Shown piece by piece: positions 38,501 through 50,365 of a DNA stretch of 64,000 nucleotides (its first letter is position 1; each line of letters starts with the position of its first letter). Source of the DNA: Paroedura picta. Lineage: Eukaryota > Chordata > Lepidosauria > Squamata > Gekkonidae. Made by a program: the position numbers and the translations under genes. The notes below the pieces were generated by a model. The model saw nothing but the letters and a program-made list of their open reading frames with translations. It had not been told where the DNA came from and ran no database searches. The DNA is taken from the NCBI RefSeq assembly GCF_049243985.1, contig NC_135375.1, positions 58,424,674-58,488,673 of the forward strand. Direction: 5' to 3'.

Positions 38501-41500
38501 GCCTGGGAGGCTACAGAAAATCCCCTTCTCACTTAAAATACTGCTCTGGCCAGGGGTTAGACACAGCCAAGCCATGTGTATTTCTTCTTTGCAACTCTCT
38601 GCAGAATTGAGGCCATTGCACAGCATTATTCCGCAGATGAAACTGGATGCTGTTGCAGCATCTTTTGTATCCTGTTTCATCTGCACAACAACCCTGATCT
38701 TTATACTGTGAAGGTGAGTTGTAATTCCAGGAGCTCTCCAGGCCCCACCTGGAGGTTGGCTACCCCTGGGTCGGAAATATTCCTCTAGTTTTGGAGGTGG
38801 GACTTCAACATCATACTGTGCCTCAGAGTCCAGCCTTCGAGGAGGCCACGGGTGCGATTCTGGTCCCGGGAGGGGGGGGAAGCTTTCCCCCTGGCCCCAA
38901 AAGCACACCTAGCGCCCGTTGTATTTACAAGTACAATGGGCTTGGTCCATAGTTGTACAATAAAAAAAATGTAGGGAAGAAAGCACCATTGTAGGAAGTT
39001 GTGTGGACGTATTAAAAAGCATAGCACAGTGCTTCAGAAGCTTAACGAAGGTGGAGAAAATGGAAGAATGATTTTCCTCAAAAGTGTTTCAGCCACTCAT
39101 TGTTAACCTGACACAAGTGGTTTTGTACGAACAGCCAAATGCTAAAATGGATCTGTATGAAATGACCAAAAAAAATTCATTATCAATCATTTTCTAAATC
39201 TGATTACAAAGGCAGTTTGAAAATGGCCAGACTCTGAACTTAAAAACTCAAGATAATGGAAAATACAATTTGTTAATGCTGTACTTTAGGGTGAACTCTT
39301 TTTTTGAAGTAAAGTTTGGCTAGTTTTAGACATGTGAACAATCCCTTGCCTCAGGCCAAAATCTATCCATCCATCTTCTACCTACCACCTACCATCCATC
39401 CATCCATCCATCCATCACATTTATATACTGCCCTCCCCAAAGGCTCCGGGTGGTTTACATGGAACTGAGAACTATACAAAGAACCATACATATAAATAAC
39501 TGTAACATTAATAATACTAACTGATTATAACAGGGTAATTGAGCAACATTAAACAGTAATAATTCAAACAGGTCCAGGGGCGGAATGCCTTGATGGATTT
39601 CTGGGGGTGGGGAGAGGGAGGGGACAGGGGCCTGCAGATGTTGTTTGTGCCTGGTCTCAACCAAATGCCTGGTGGAAGAGCTCCTTTTTGCAGGCCCTGC
39701 GGAACTGTTTTAGTACACATATGAAGTACACAAGACGGCTTCATGATTGGACACAACATTTTGGGCACCTGCTTAGTGCTTAATAAAGATCAAATATATA
39801 TATTCTGATGTCCTATAGCTTCATTGGGTGGACACCAAATTCTAATTCTTGTGCAGATTTGTGGCCATTAACCTAATTCTTAACGTTATATTATCTGTAA
39901 TTTATATATCATTTTAAGAGCCTCTTGTGGCGCAGAGTGGTAAGGCAGCCGTCTGAAAGCTTTGCCCATAAGGCTGGGAGTTCAATCCCAGCAGCCGGCT
40001 CAAGGTTGACTCAGCCTTCCATCCTTCCGAGGTCGGTAAAATGAGTACCCAGCTTGCTGGGGGGTAAACGGTCATGACTGGGGAAGGCACTGGCAAACCA
40101 CCCCGTATTGAGTCTGCCATGAAAACGCTAGAGGGCGTCACCCCAAGGGTCAGACATGACTCGGTGCTTGCACAGGGGATACCTTTACCTTTTTATATAT
40201 CATTTAGAAGATTTCAAATGCCTTATTTGAGTTTTTGTTTAATTTACTGTTGTTTGTAATATGTCCCAGTGTTTACTATACTCATACATATATTTTATAA
40301 ATTATTATTTGCTGATGTGGTTTCAAGGATTTTTTTTTAATTTGCAGGGTTTGAAAATTTTTAAGTCTAATGGCTGCTGCCATCTGGTGGCCATATGTGA
40401 ACCACTTTGTTTCTTTTTAACTTTAGCTTTTGAAGCCAGCTATTATTTCCTTTTGATAATTTATATGAGATAAGGAGCATTCACAGAAAATCAATTGAAT
40501 ACAACACTAAGGGTTGCTAGTGATGGGTTGAGAAAGACTTGGAGATTTTGGGGTGGAGCCAGGAGTGGACAGCATTGGCCCTCGACCCATACCAGTCTGG
40601 CTTCTGCCCTGGCCACGGGGTGGAGACCGTGCTGGTCGCCCTCATGGATGATATACGGCGCCAACTGGATTGGGGCGGCTCTACCATTCTCGTGCTTCTA
40701 GACCTATCGGCCGCATTTGACGTGGTCGACCACGAGTTATTGGTACACCGCCTCGCCGGAGCTGGAATAAGGGAGACTGCGCTTCAATGGCTGGTCTCCT
40801 TCCTCCAGAACCGGACGCAGAGGTTTGCGATGGGGGAGAGTATGTCGAGCCCTTGTGAGCTCCCTTGTGGGGTTCCGCAGGGGGCGATACTCTCTCCCAC
40901 ACTTTTTAACATCTATATGCGCCCTCTAGCCCAGCTGGTCCGGGTCTATGGGCTGGGTTGCCACCAATATGCAGATGACACCCAGCTCTACTTCCTAATG
41001 GACGGCTGGCCGGACTCCACCCCGGATACATTTGCCAACTGTTTGGAAGCGGTAGCTGGATGGCTCAGGCAGAGTCGCCTGAAACTCAACCCCTCCAAGA
41101 CGGAGGTCCTGTGGCTGGGCAGAAGAGGGCAGGACCAGGAAGCGCGCCTCCCATGCCTGAACGGGGTGCAATTAACACCTGCACCAGTTGCCAGGAATTT
41201 GGGAGTGACATTTGATGCCTCCCTCTCGATGGAGGCTCAGGTCACCAATGTAGCTCGGACGGCATTTTTCCATCTTTGTCAAGCCCGGCTACTAGTGCCC
41301 TACCTGTCCTCGGAACACCTGGCCACAGTGATCCATGCAACGGTCACTTCCAGATTAGACTTCTGTAACTCGCTCTACGCGGGCCTTCCCTTGTTTTTGA
41401 CTCGGAAGTTACAGCTGGTCCAAAATGTGGCTGCCAGGGTCCTCACTAGAACACCTTTGAGGGTCCACATTCAGCTGGTGCTTCGTCATCTGCACTGGTT

Positions 41501-44500
41501 ACCAGTCTGTTTCCGAATCAGATTCAAGGTATTGGTATTGACCTTTAAGGCTATACGCGGCCTGGGTCCCGTCTACCTGCGGGACCGCTTGGTTGCTTAT
41601 GCCCCCCGCAGGGCACTCTGCTCTGCGGGTATGAATTTACTGGTTGTCCCGGGCCTACGGGATGTTCGCCTGGCCTCGACCCGGGCCAGGGCCTTTTCAG
41701 TCCTGGCCCCAACCTGGTGGAATGAGCTCCCAGAAGAGCTAAGGGCCCTGCGGGATCTACCAGCTTTCCGCAGGGCCTGTAAGACGGAGCTCTTCCGTCA
41801 GGCATATGGTTGAGGCCAGGGCAGCTCTCCCACTAATCTATCAGAGGATCTCCTCCAATATTGAAATCTCTAACATCGAGATCATGGTTAGATCTATTGT
41901 ATTGGTGCCACCCTCTTCTGAACATTATTCTCTCCACCAGGCTGAACTAAGATCAGAATTGTGACCACCGCCACTATATGTTGTATGTAACTTTTAATTG
42001 GGGTTTTTATGGGGATTTTATTGTGTTTTAACTATTTATGTTGTAAACCGCCCTGAGACCTATTGGGAGAAGGGCGGTCTAAAAATTAAATAATAATAAC
42101 AACAACAACAACAACAACAATAATAATAATAATAATTTGGGGTGGGGCGGGACCTCAGTGGAGTATAATGCTATGGAGTCCATCTTCCAAAACAGCCCTT
42201 TTCTCCCAGGGAACCAGTCTCTTTAGTCTGGAGAAAAGCTATAATTCCAGAGCATCCCCAGGTCCTACCTGGGTACTGGCATCCCTAACAACACTGTCAC
42301 TTTTTCTGATCTTAGAGCTTAGCATCTCATTTTAAAGCCTGTTCTATGGCAATCATAGTGGTGAAGAAAACATATATCTCTGCCACCATTGCATCAACAC
42401 AGTGTAGACCTTCTGAGTGGTCAGAGATCTATTGAGATATGGCCCAAAGGATGAGGTTGACCACCCAGTGGCTCATTATAACCAATTTGCCCAATACTTC
42501 ATGGATAAAATATTTCATAATCTGGCAATGGTCATTTTAGGCAGTACCAGCTTGTCTTGCTGAGTGGTACTCACTAACTGCATCACTTCATTCAGGATGC
42601 AGATGTGGCTAGGATTTTTTTTTTTTTAGAAACTGGAGACCTATCATCTGCTTGTATGACTCTTGTCTCTCTAGGTTGCATAAATATACAGTTTGTTCAG
42701 ATGCCTTCTAATCTGGGTTTAGCCCTTGTTATGGGATTGGTTTGAAACTCAAATACTTTGGCCACCTCATGGGAAGGAAGGAGAACAGCCTAATGCTGGG
42801 AGCAATTGAGGGCAAAAGAAGAAGGGGACAACATAGAATGAGATGGCTGGATGGAGTCACTGAAGCAGTAGGTGCAAACTTAAATGAACTCCGGGGAATG
42901 GTAGAGGACAGGAAGGCCTGGAGGATCATTGTCCATGGGGTCGCGATGGGTTGGACACGACTTCGCACATAACAACAACAACATGGGATTGTTTATGGGA
43001 CACCTGGACTGGGAAAAACAACACAATCACATTTTCAGCATAGGTCATCCACCATGGTGATAAAGGCTAATTTGGTCCAATAATCAGATCTATAACCAGA
43101 TTGGAAGAGTTCTAAACAATTTGTATCCTCTAGGAAAGCTTGATGTTGTCCAGCCGCTCACCACCTGTTCAATCACCTTGCTGAGGAATGGAATATTAGA
43201 GACTAGGCAATAGTTATTAAAATCTCTTCAGTTCAGGGTAAGCTTCTTTAGAAGTGAACACACCATAACCTCTCTCAGACCGTTTATGCACTGGGAACTT
43301 CACTGCCCCAGCTCCCATGCAGGAGCACAAATGGGAGGCAGATGAAGCGCACTGGGCCAAATACTCCCCCATGTGGGTGCAGGAGGAGGTGGGGTAACCT
43401 GCCACAAGTAAAACTCCAGCATGCAGCCCAGCATGAAACCTCCAGTGCGTATACGGTCAAAAGGAGGTATTAATTATGTCTCAAACCTAGTCAGCAAGTC
43501 TGCCTGGGAGGTTTAAGTAGTCAGGAAGGGGAAAGGTCATACAAACAGTAGGCCCCAGATTTTCAAGGATACTGTCTACATCCTTAAGATGAATAGAAAA
43601 CTGTTCCAAATAACCAGACAAGTTGGCACTCTGAGATTCATGTAATTGTTCTTCTTTAATTATCTATGTAACAATGATGGAAGGTATAATTTTCTTTTGT
43701 TTTAGTCAGTGTTAATGCAATAACTATGTTTAAATATTTTTTTAAGTTTTAGCAATATTATTTGTATACTGTACCTTAATGAAGCTAAAAATCTTACTGA
43801 GATGTACTTCCAACCAGGAACCAGATTGGGAACCAGTATAGATGGGCTGAGACTAGTGTCATATGGTCCTATGTCAACATCTTGGTTCCAGCATTCTGAA
43901 ACGGAATTTTCCAAACATTTTCTCAAGGGCAGTCCACATTAACTGCCTTGTAATAATCTAATCTAGATCTGTGTTGCTCTCTATAATTTTTCTCGCAGGT
44001 GAGGCTGGCCTTCTAATATCCAAAGTGAACTCAAAAAATCCATTCTTTGGTTATGCTGGCAATAAGAGAGATACAGCAAAGAAATTACTCTGTGATGTGT
44101 TTAAGAGGGAAGATTGCTATTTCAATACAGGAGATCTGATGGTCCAAGATCAACACAACTTCCTTTACTTTTGGGACAGGACCGGGGATACATTCAGGTA
44201 CAGAATTTAAGTCACGGGGCTGATCAAAATATAAACATAATACATAATTTTACTTTGTACTTTGTTTACTGTGCTGATGCCAAAGGCTTTTATTTGAGTT
44301 CAGCTGATTTTCTGACCAATTGCCAATGAAGTGTAATTTCTTCTGTTTCAAGGAATATTTTACATTAAAAAAAGTCTGTGAATAGTGTCAAGAGACTGAC
44401 TTGCCTAGCAGTCCCTAGGTTTTTCAGGAACATTGGTTCAGGTTTCATGCCTACAAAATCATAGTAGCTTTATTCTCCCTTGGAATTCGAGGTGGCCTCA

Positions 44501-47500
44501 TGATACCAAGACGACTATTTATTTATTTGTTTGTTTGTTTATTTATTTATTTACATGTGCATAATATAGCCTAGAGATCATAAGATTATCTGGCTGCCAT
44601 TCAGAGACATTCAGAGGTGGATTGCCATTGTTGCAACTTTGGTATCCCTTGGAGGTTTCCCCTCAAAGTGCTAGTCAAGCCTGACCCTGCTTTGCTTATG
44701 AGATCTGATGGGATTGGGCTTTCCTAGACTATCCAGGTGATTGGTTTAAACCCCCCACTATCAATACACCTGATTGGTTAAGATCACCTGGTTAGTACCC
44801 TATTTAATTGAGCAACTAGAATTATGGCAATGCAGATAGCCTGGTATAAAGGAAGATCTTTCATCCCAGTCTGTACCCCTTGTCTGGATTGTATCTTCCT
44901 TCGGGTCACCTCTTGATTCTGGACCAAATTGAGGGCATTACTAGTTGGAACATCTGCCTGAGACTTTGGATTTTGAAACTATTTGGACTCAGGTAACATA
45001 TGGATTAGAGAACTAATGCTTGTAAAAGTGCCTTAGGTTAGACATTTAATTTTTATTATGTTCCTCTTGCTGTATACTGCTCTTAACTATATATATAATT
45101 GAGTGTGCATACTACCCGATTATATGCCAAGCCTTTCATTAGCCCTCACTGGGGGAGAGGGTGCTCCCTACACTGAGGGTCAATCAGAGCTCTTTCCGAC
45201 CCCCATCGTCTCCCTACTTCGTGCAGCTTCCTGGGAGAGCTAGAAAAGGCTGCCCAGACGCACTCTGCAGTTGGCATGCTGTACTCCTCAGCCTCTTGGC
45301 CCCTGGGAAAATGAGGGAGGCCATCCAGCTGTGATCCACTGCAGGCACACCATGCTCCCTGACCTCCTGGCCTCCAGGAGACCAGGGGAGGCCATTCAGG
45401 CCTGCTCTGCTGTGCCAGGCTAGACAGCCCACTTCGTGGGCTGGCCCGCTCTGCTCCGTGGGAACCTTCCTGCTCTCCATCCTCCTTTCTACAGCCTGTT
45501 TTGAAAACAGGTTGTCCTCCAAGTATTGTATATACCTCAAATCCTGTAATTCTGTTGTGTTCTTGGATTTGGAGGCTTCTGTCTGAATCCAGTAAGCCAT
45601 TCGTTGGCTACAGTTGCCAGAGTAATTGTTTTGTGGAACTCAGCTTGCAAGGTTGATTTCTTGATCACAATCTGGGAGAGATATCTGCTCTATCCTTTGG
45701 TCTCTTGACTGGAGGATTATTTAAAGGGTGATGGCTAGTTACCCTAGGTCCTGGTCACTTGTTTGCCAGCATTTTTTGCTATCACCTTTAATAAGAACAT
45801 TTGACAGATAATTCTAATTCTAAAGTAAAAAGTAGAAAATATGTTAGTGATATACCAGTAACACCTTAAAATATTATTACATCAGTAATATAAATTATAC
45901 AAATTAATAGTGTGACCAACAACAGCAAAACCTATTTCTGTTAAGAAGTTGTTCTCCAGAACTTTTAGCCCCAATCCTATTTGAAACAAAACATATATTT
46001 TATTTCATAAAAATGCTTACTAGCTTTATACAAACAGTTAAAAACTAAAAAACAACAACATGATTTGTTGTTTTCATGAGGCACTAGGCATATTTATCTG
46101 CACATGTTTTGTTTTAGATGGAAAGGGGAGAATGTTGCCACTACAGAAGTTTCTGATGTCATTGGTATGTTGGATTTTATACAGGAAGCTAATGTTTATG
46201 GGATTCCTGTGCTGGGTAAGAATGCTTATTTGTTTTTCTTTCACTTATGCTGTTTCACTTGACATGTTCACTTTGTAAATATTGGCATTACAGATGGTGT
46301 ATTCCTTGCAAATAAGTTTTCATTAAGAGAATACTTCTTAGAAATCAATCCTCTTATCAAATATGACTCTTGATATTAAGATATTTGATTGCCTGATAAA
46401 TTCCTAAAGCACCCTTTCATGCTCACGGAGGAACCAGCATGGTGTAGTGATTAAAAGCGATGCTTAAGAGCAGCAAATTCTAATCTGGAGAACCAGGCTT
46501 GATTCTCCATTCCTCCAGATGCAACTAGATTGGTGACCTTGGGCTACTCACAGAGCTGTTCACATAAAGCAGTTCTCAGAGCTCTCTCAGCCCCAAGCTA
46601 CCTCATAGGGGAGAGGAAGGGAAAACAACTGTAAGCCTCTTTGAGACTCTCTCAGGTAGTGAAAAGCAGAGTATAAAAGCCAACTTTTAATCTACATTTA
46701 TAAAGGTAATAAGGATCTTGAAAAAGCCACCCTAAGCCAGGAACTTGCCAGGAGTGGATTGGAAAATAAAAAAGGCCCTGGTAAAGAACACAGCTCCTGA
46801 TGGAAGGAGGAAAAGAAGGACGAAAAACATCAATCTTTTGTCTCTGCCCGCCAATAGAGGGAGAAAGAAATAGCAGCTCATACCCATCACCTTCAACAGT
46901 TCACAATGGCTTCTCTTGCATGCTTGGCACATGGTGGTGGACTGTTAGCTTGTGGCAGCTCCTGCCCTGTTCAACCTGGCCCACCTGTTGTAGGGGAGAA
47001 CCCGGGGAGGGGGGGGAGTTAGCAAACCATCTGCCCACAGAGACTTTTCCTTATTGTCTTAATAGCCAAACATTTCCTGAATTTTGAGTCATCAAAGCTG
47101 GAAACTAGTTGCCACTCATTTTTTTTAGATGGGATTTTTACTATTATACAAGGAAGAATTCATACTTCAAGTGGATCACAAATGCCTTTTAAAAGTTGGC
47201 ACAAATCAGTGTTTCTAATGGACCACTGCCCATTAGACTATAAACCTGCTGCCCTTGGAAACCCTGAGCTGGAGCCTATGAAGTACAGTCAGGAAAAAAA
47301 CTTGCAAAAATGGATCTATTGTGATCTTGCTGTGTTCCCTCCCTCATGGGATTTTTCATATCTTCCTCTTTCATGCTGAGTAGCCCAAATATCTATTTTC
47401 TTCTTATTAGTTGATCTATGGTTGTCCCATCCTGTCACATCTTTAACACATTTTGATCCCTTTTATAAATTGGAAATGGCCTCCTGGGAGGAGACTATCC

Positions 47501-50332
47501 AGGGCCCTGTCCATCCAGTGCATCTGACTCTGTCTGTCCAGTGCATCCCTCCTGATTGGCCAGCGACCATACAGCCCAGCCTCTACAAAGACCGCAAGGC
47601 CAGTAGCTGCCATTTGGCCACTGGACATTGCCAGGGACAGAGGTCAGAGGCACTGGTCTGGAGAGTGGGTGACAGAGTGGCCTGATTGCTGTTGCCCTCG
47701 CTTCCAGAAAACCTCTGCTTCTTGGGAGTGGGAGCTGAGGCACTGACTATGGCTCTGGGTCGGGGGCCAAGTGACTGCTTGCTGCCCTTCAGAGCTCTCA
47801 GTCCCACTTCTCTCCTAGGGTGTCTGTTATGGGGAGAGGAAGAAAAGGTGATTTTAAACTGCTTAAACTGGAGACCATGAGGCGTTGCCGCTGCCCTGCA
47901 GAGCCCCGCGGCTGCCGCTAGCCGGCAGGAATGGCGGCGCCACACAAGCCCCACCCTGGAGCCTGGGGGCCTGCGTGGGGGCCTCCTGAGCTTGGTCTGT
48001 CTCCTGGGCTGCCTGCGCGGGGGGGGGGGATTTAAATTAATTTTTAAAAATTGAGAACACTGCGGGACAACTTAAAAACGTGGCGGAACATGGAGGAAAT
48101 GCCCCCAAAGGCAGGACTGCCCCGCCAAAGGTGAGACATCTGGTCACCTTAGCTTAGAGACAACTGAGGCCTGCTGGGTGACTGTGGGCCATTCCAGTTT
48201 TCTCAGAGCTCTCAACCCCACTTCTCTTATAGGGTGTATGTTATGGGGATAGGAAGAAAAGGCAATTTTAAACTGCTTACAGACACCTGAGGCCTGCTGG
48301 ATGACTGTGAGCATTCCAGTTCTCTCGGAGCTCTCAAGCCCACTTCACTCTCAGGGTGTCTGTTATGGGACGAGGAAGGGAAAGTGATTTTAAACTGCTT
48401 ACAGACACCTGAGGCCTGCTGGGTGACTGTGGGCTATTCCAGTTCTCTCAGAGCTCTCAGTTCCACTTCACTCACAGGGTGTCTGTTATGGGGAGAGGAA
48501 GAAAAGGTGATTTTAAATCATTTAGAGACATCAGAGGCCTGTTGGGTGATTCAGGGCCATTCCCAGTTCTCTCAGAGCTCTCACAGCCCCACATCCCTCA
48601 CAGGTTGTCTATTATAGGGAGATGAAGGGGAAATGTCTTTGTAAACTGCTTTGTGATTCTTTTTGGTAGTAAACAGCAGTGTACAAAAATCCATCTTCTA
48701 AGGGGCAACAGTGAAAGAAGCATGTGGGCATATAACATTAAATCAACAGTAAAAAAAATGGAGACAGAAGGAGTAGGGCCACAGAACTGGGACTAATTAG
48801 TTCCCATGTAATCTCCCCCTAAAAATAGTCTCCAGTCTGATTTTCTCTTCACGTATCTGAAGACATGGCTCTTGAAAGCTCATCTTTAAACACTATTCCA
48901 CAATTCCCAATGGTCAGTCCTCTCCCACACTGAACTCACATTCCAAACCACAGGTTCTTGACACTCATCTCTCCACACCCACGCCCTCATTTGTAACCAC
49001 GCCACCACAACCCCCCACGCAACACACATATTCAGCCTCATGCCCTGAAAGATTGGACAACCTCTCCCCTTCCTCTTCCCAATGCCAATCTCTCTCTATC
49101 TTAATCACTCTCTTCCTTTCTACCTCCCTCTCTCTTTGCTATCCCCCCCCCCCCCCCGCTGCTAGTGCCCGTTGTATCAGCTACAATGGACTTTAATTCT
49201 AGTTATTATATATTTTGGACCAGCCCAAGGACTTAAGAGAAAAAATTACTTTAATTTATTCTACTCCTATAATGGCACAGAGAGGCTTTTGAAAGTCCAA
49301 AATAAAATATTTTATTTAACTTGGGGGTGTCAGGATAGGATGTATGAGGTGAACCAATAAAAACTGAGGCAACTTTGTGATCACACTAAATCCAGATATT
49401 ATGTTGCTAATAAGTTAGTGTTTTTGCTATTCTTTTAAATTTTGAGAAGAGAGGCTTTCTTTACAGTATATGCTTAAACACTCAGACATAATTATTGAGA
49501 TTCACTGACTCTTAAAGTTTAGAGGGCAGGAACATAGAACCGAAGTCCCCCAAATCCCAAGGGATCACTCCTTATTTTTTAGAGCTATTTCCCTTTCCAC
49601 TGGGCAAGGATTACTTCTCTTGATTAGAAGCTCTGTCCATTTTTGGTTTGAATGGGGATCCACTATGATCCACTCACTCCCTTAGCTTCTTCCCCAGTCA
49701 GTGCTAAACTGTGTCTTTTTCAGCTGTCAGTTCCCAGCTATCATTTCTTAACGACATGCAATCAAATTCTGTTTTAACTGCCTGTTGATTAAAGATTTTC
49801 AGACTCTGCTAGACGTTACACTTTGAAAATCTGTCACAGCATCTTTTCAGAACATACTCATAGGTGCTTCCTGCATGTACCAACAATTTGTCATGATTCA
49901 GCAGAGGGCAGCACAGTTAAGGAAAATTGGCAGATTGAAATGCTTATCCTTATCCATGGTTCCTCTATATATTTGTGAAATAGCCTGCTGGGTGGAATGT
50001 GTCCAGGTGTCCGAGTTGGAATAAGGTCAATCAGGATGCAGCCAGCAACGCCAGCAATGGTTGGCCCTGCCCCTACAGCTCCTGCCCTGCCTCCCTAGCC
50101 AAGTTCCTCTCAGCCACGTCAGAGACAGAGAGAGAGACACAGAGCCCTGCCAGACCAAACACAATTCCCTCCTATCGCTCCTGCTGCGAGGGAGGTAGGG
50201 AGAGACACAGAGAGAGCTGCCCCAAGCTGCTGACCAGCCCTGCTTCCCTCCTAAACATGAGCCCTAATTATCTGCTATGGCTCCTGCTGCGACGGAGAGA
50301 CAGAGAGAGAGCCACCGCTGCTGCGACCGAGT

Positions 50333-50365
<33 letters not shown>

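Larger units (their letters stand above)
38399..43998 (+). other. SLC27A6: SLC27A6 intron 6
   Basis: 5.6-kb GT-AG intron, largely repeats: Helitron-like end, L2 tail, Sauria SINE, hAT MITE split by L2, BovB 3' end, a TIR element and another L2 fragment. 38.95-39.37 and 42.3-42.7 kb show nothing recognisable. Confidence 0.9.

Noticed and set aside
39391-39416. (CATC)n run as a CRISPR-like or regulatory repeat
   Set aside because: A simple microsatellite at an L2 tail; nothing CRISPR-like in this eukaryotic sequence.
44641-44738. Functional 5S rRNA gene
   Set aside because: The sequence is mutated throughout and attached to a SINE-like tail; it is a derived repeat.
44750-45510. Possible LTR-like or promoter-like block in intron 7
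   Set aside because: No terminal repeat pair, primer site or coding trace was found; left as unidentified.
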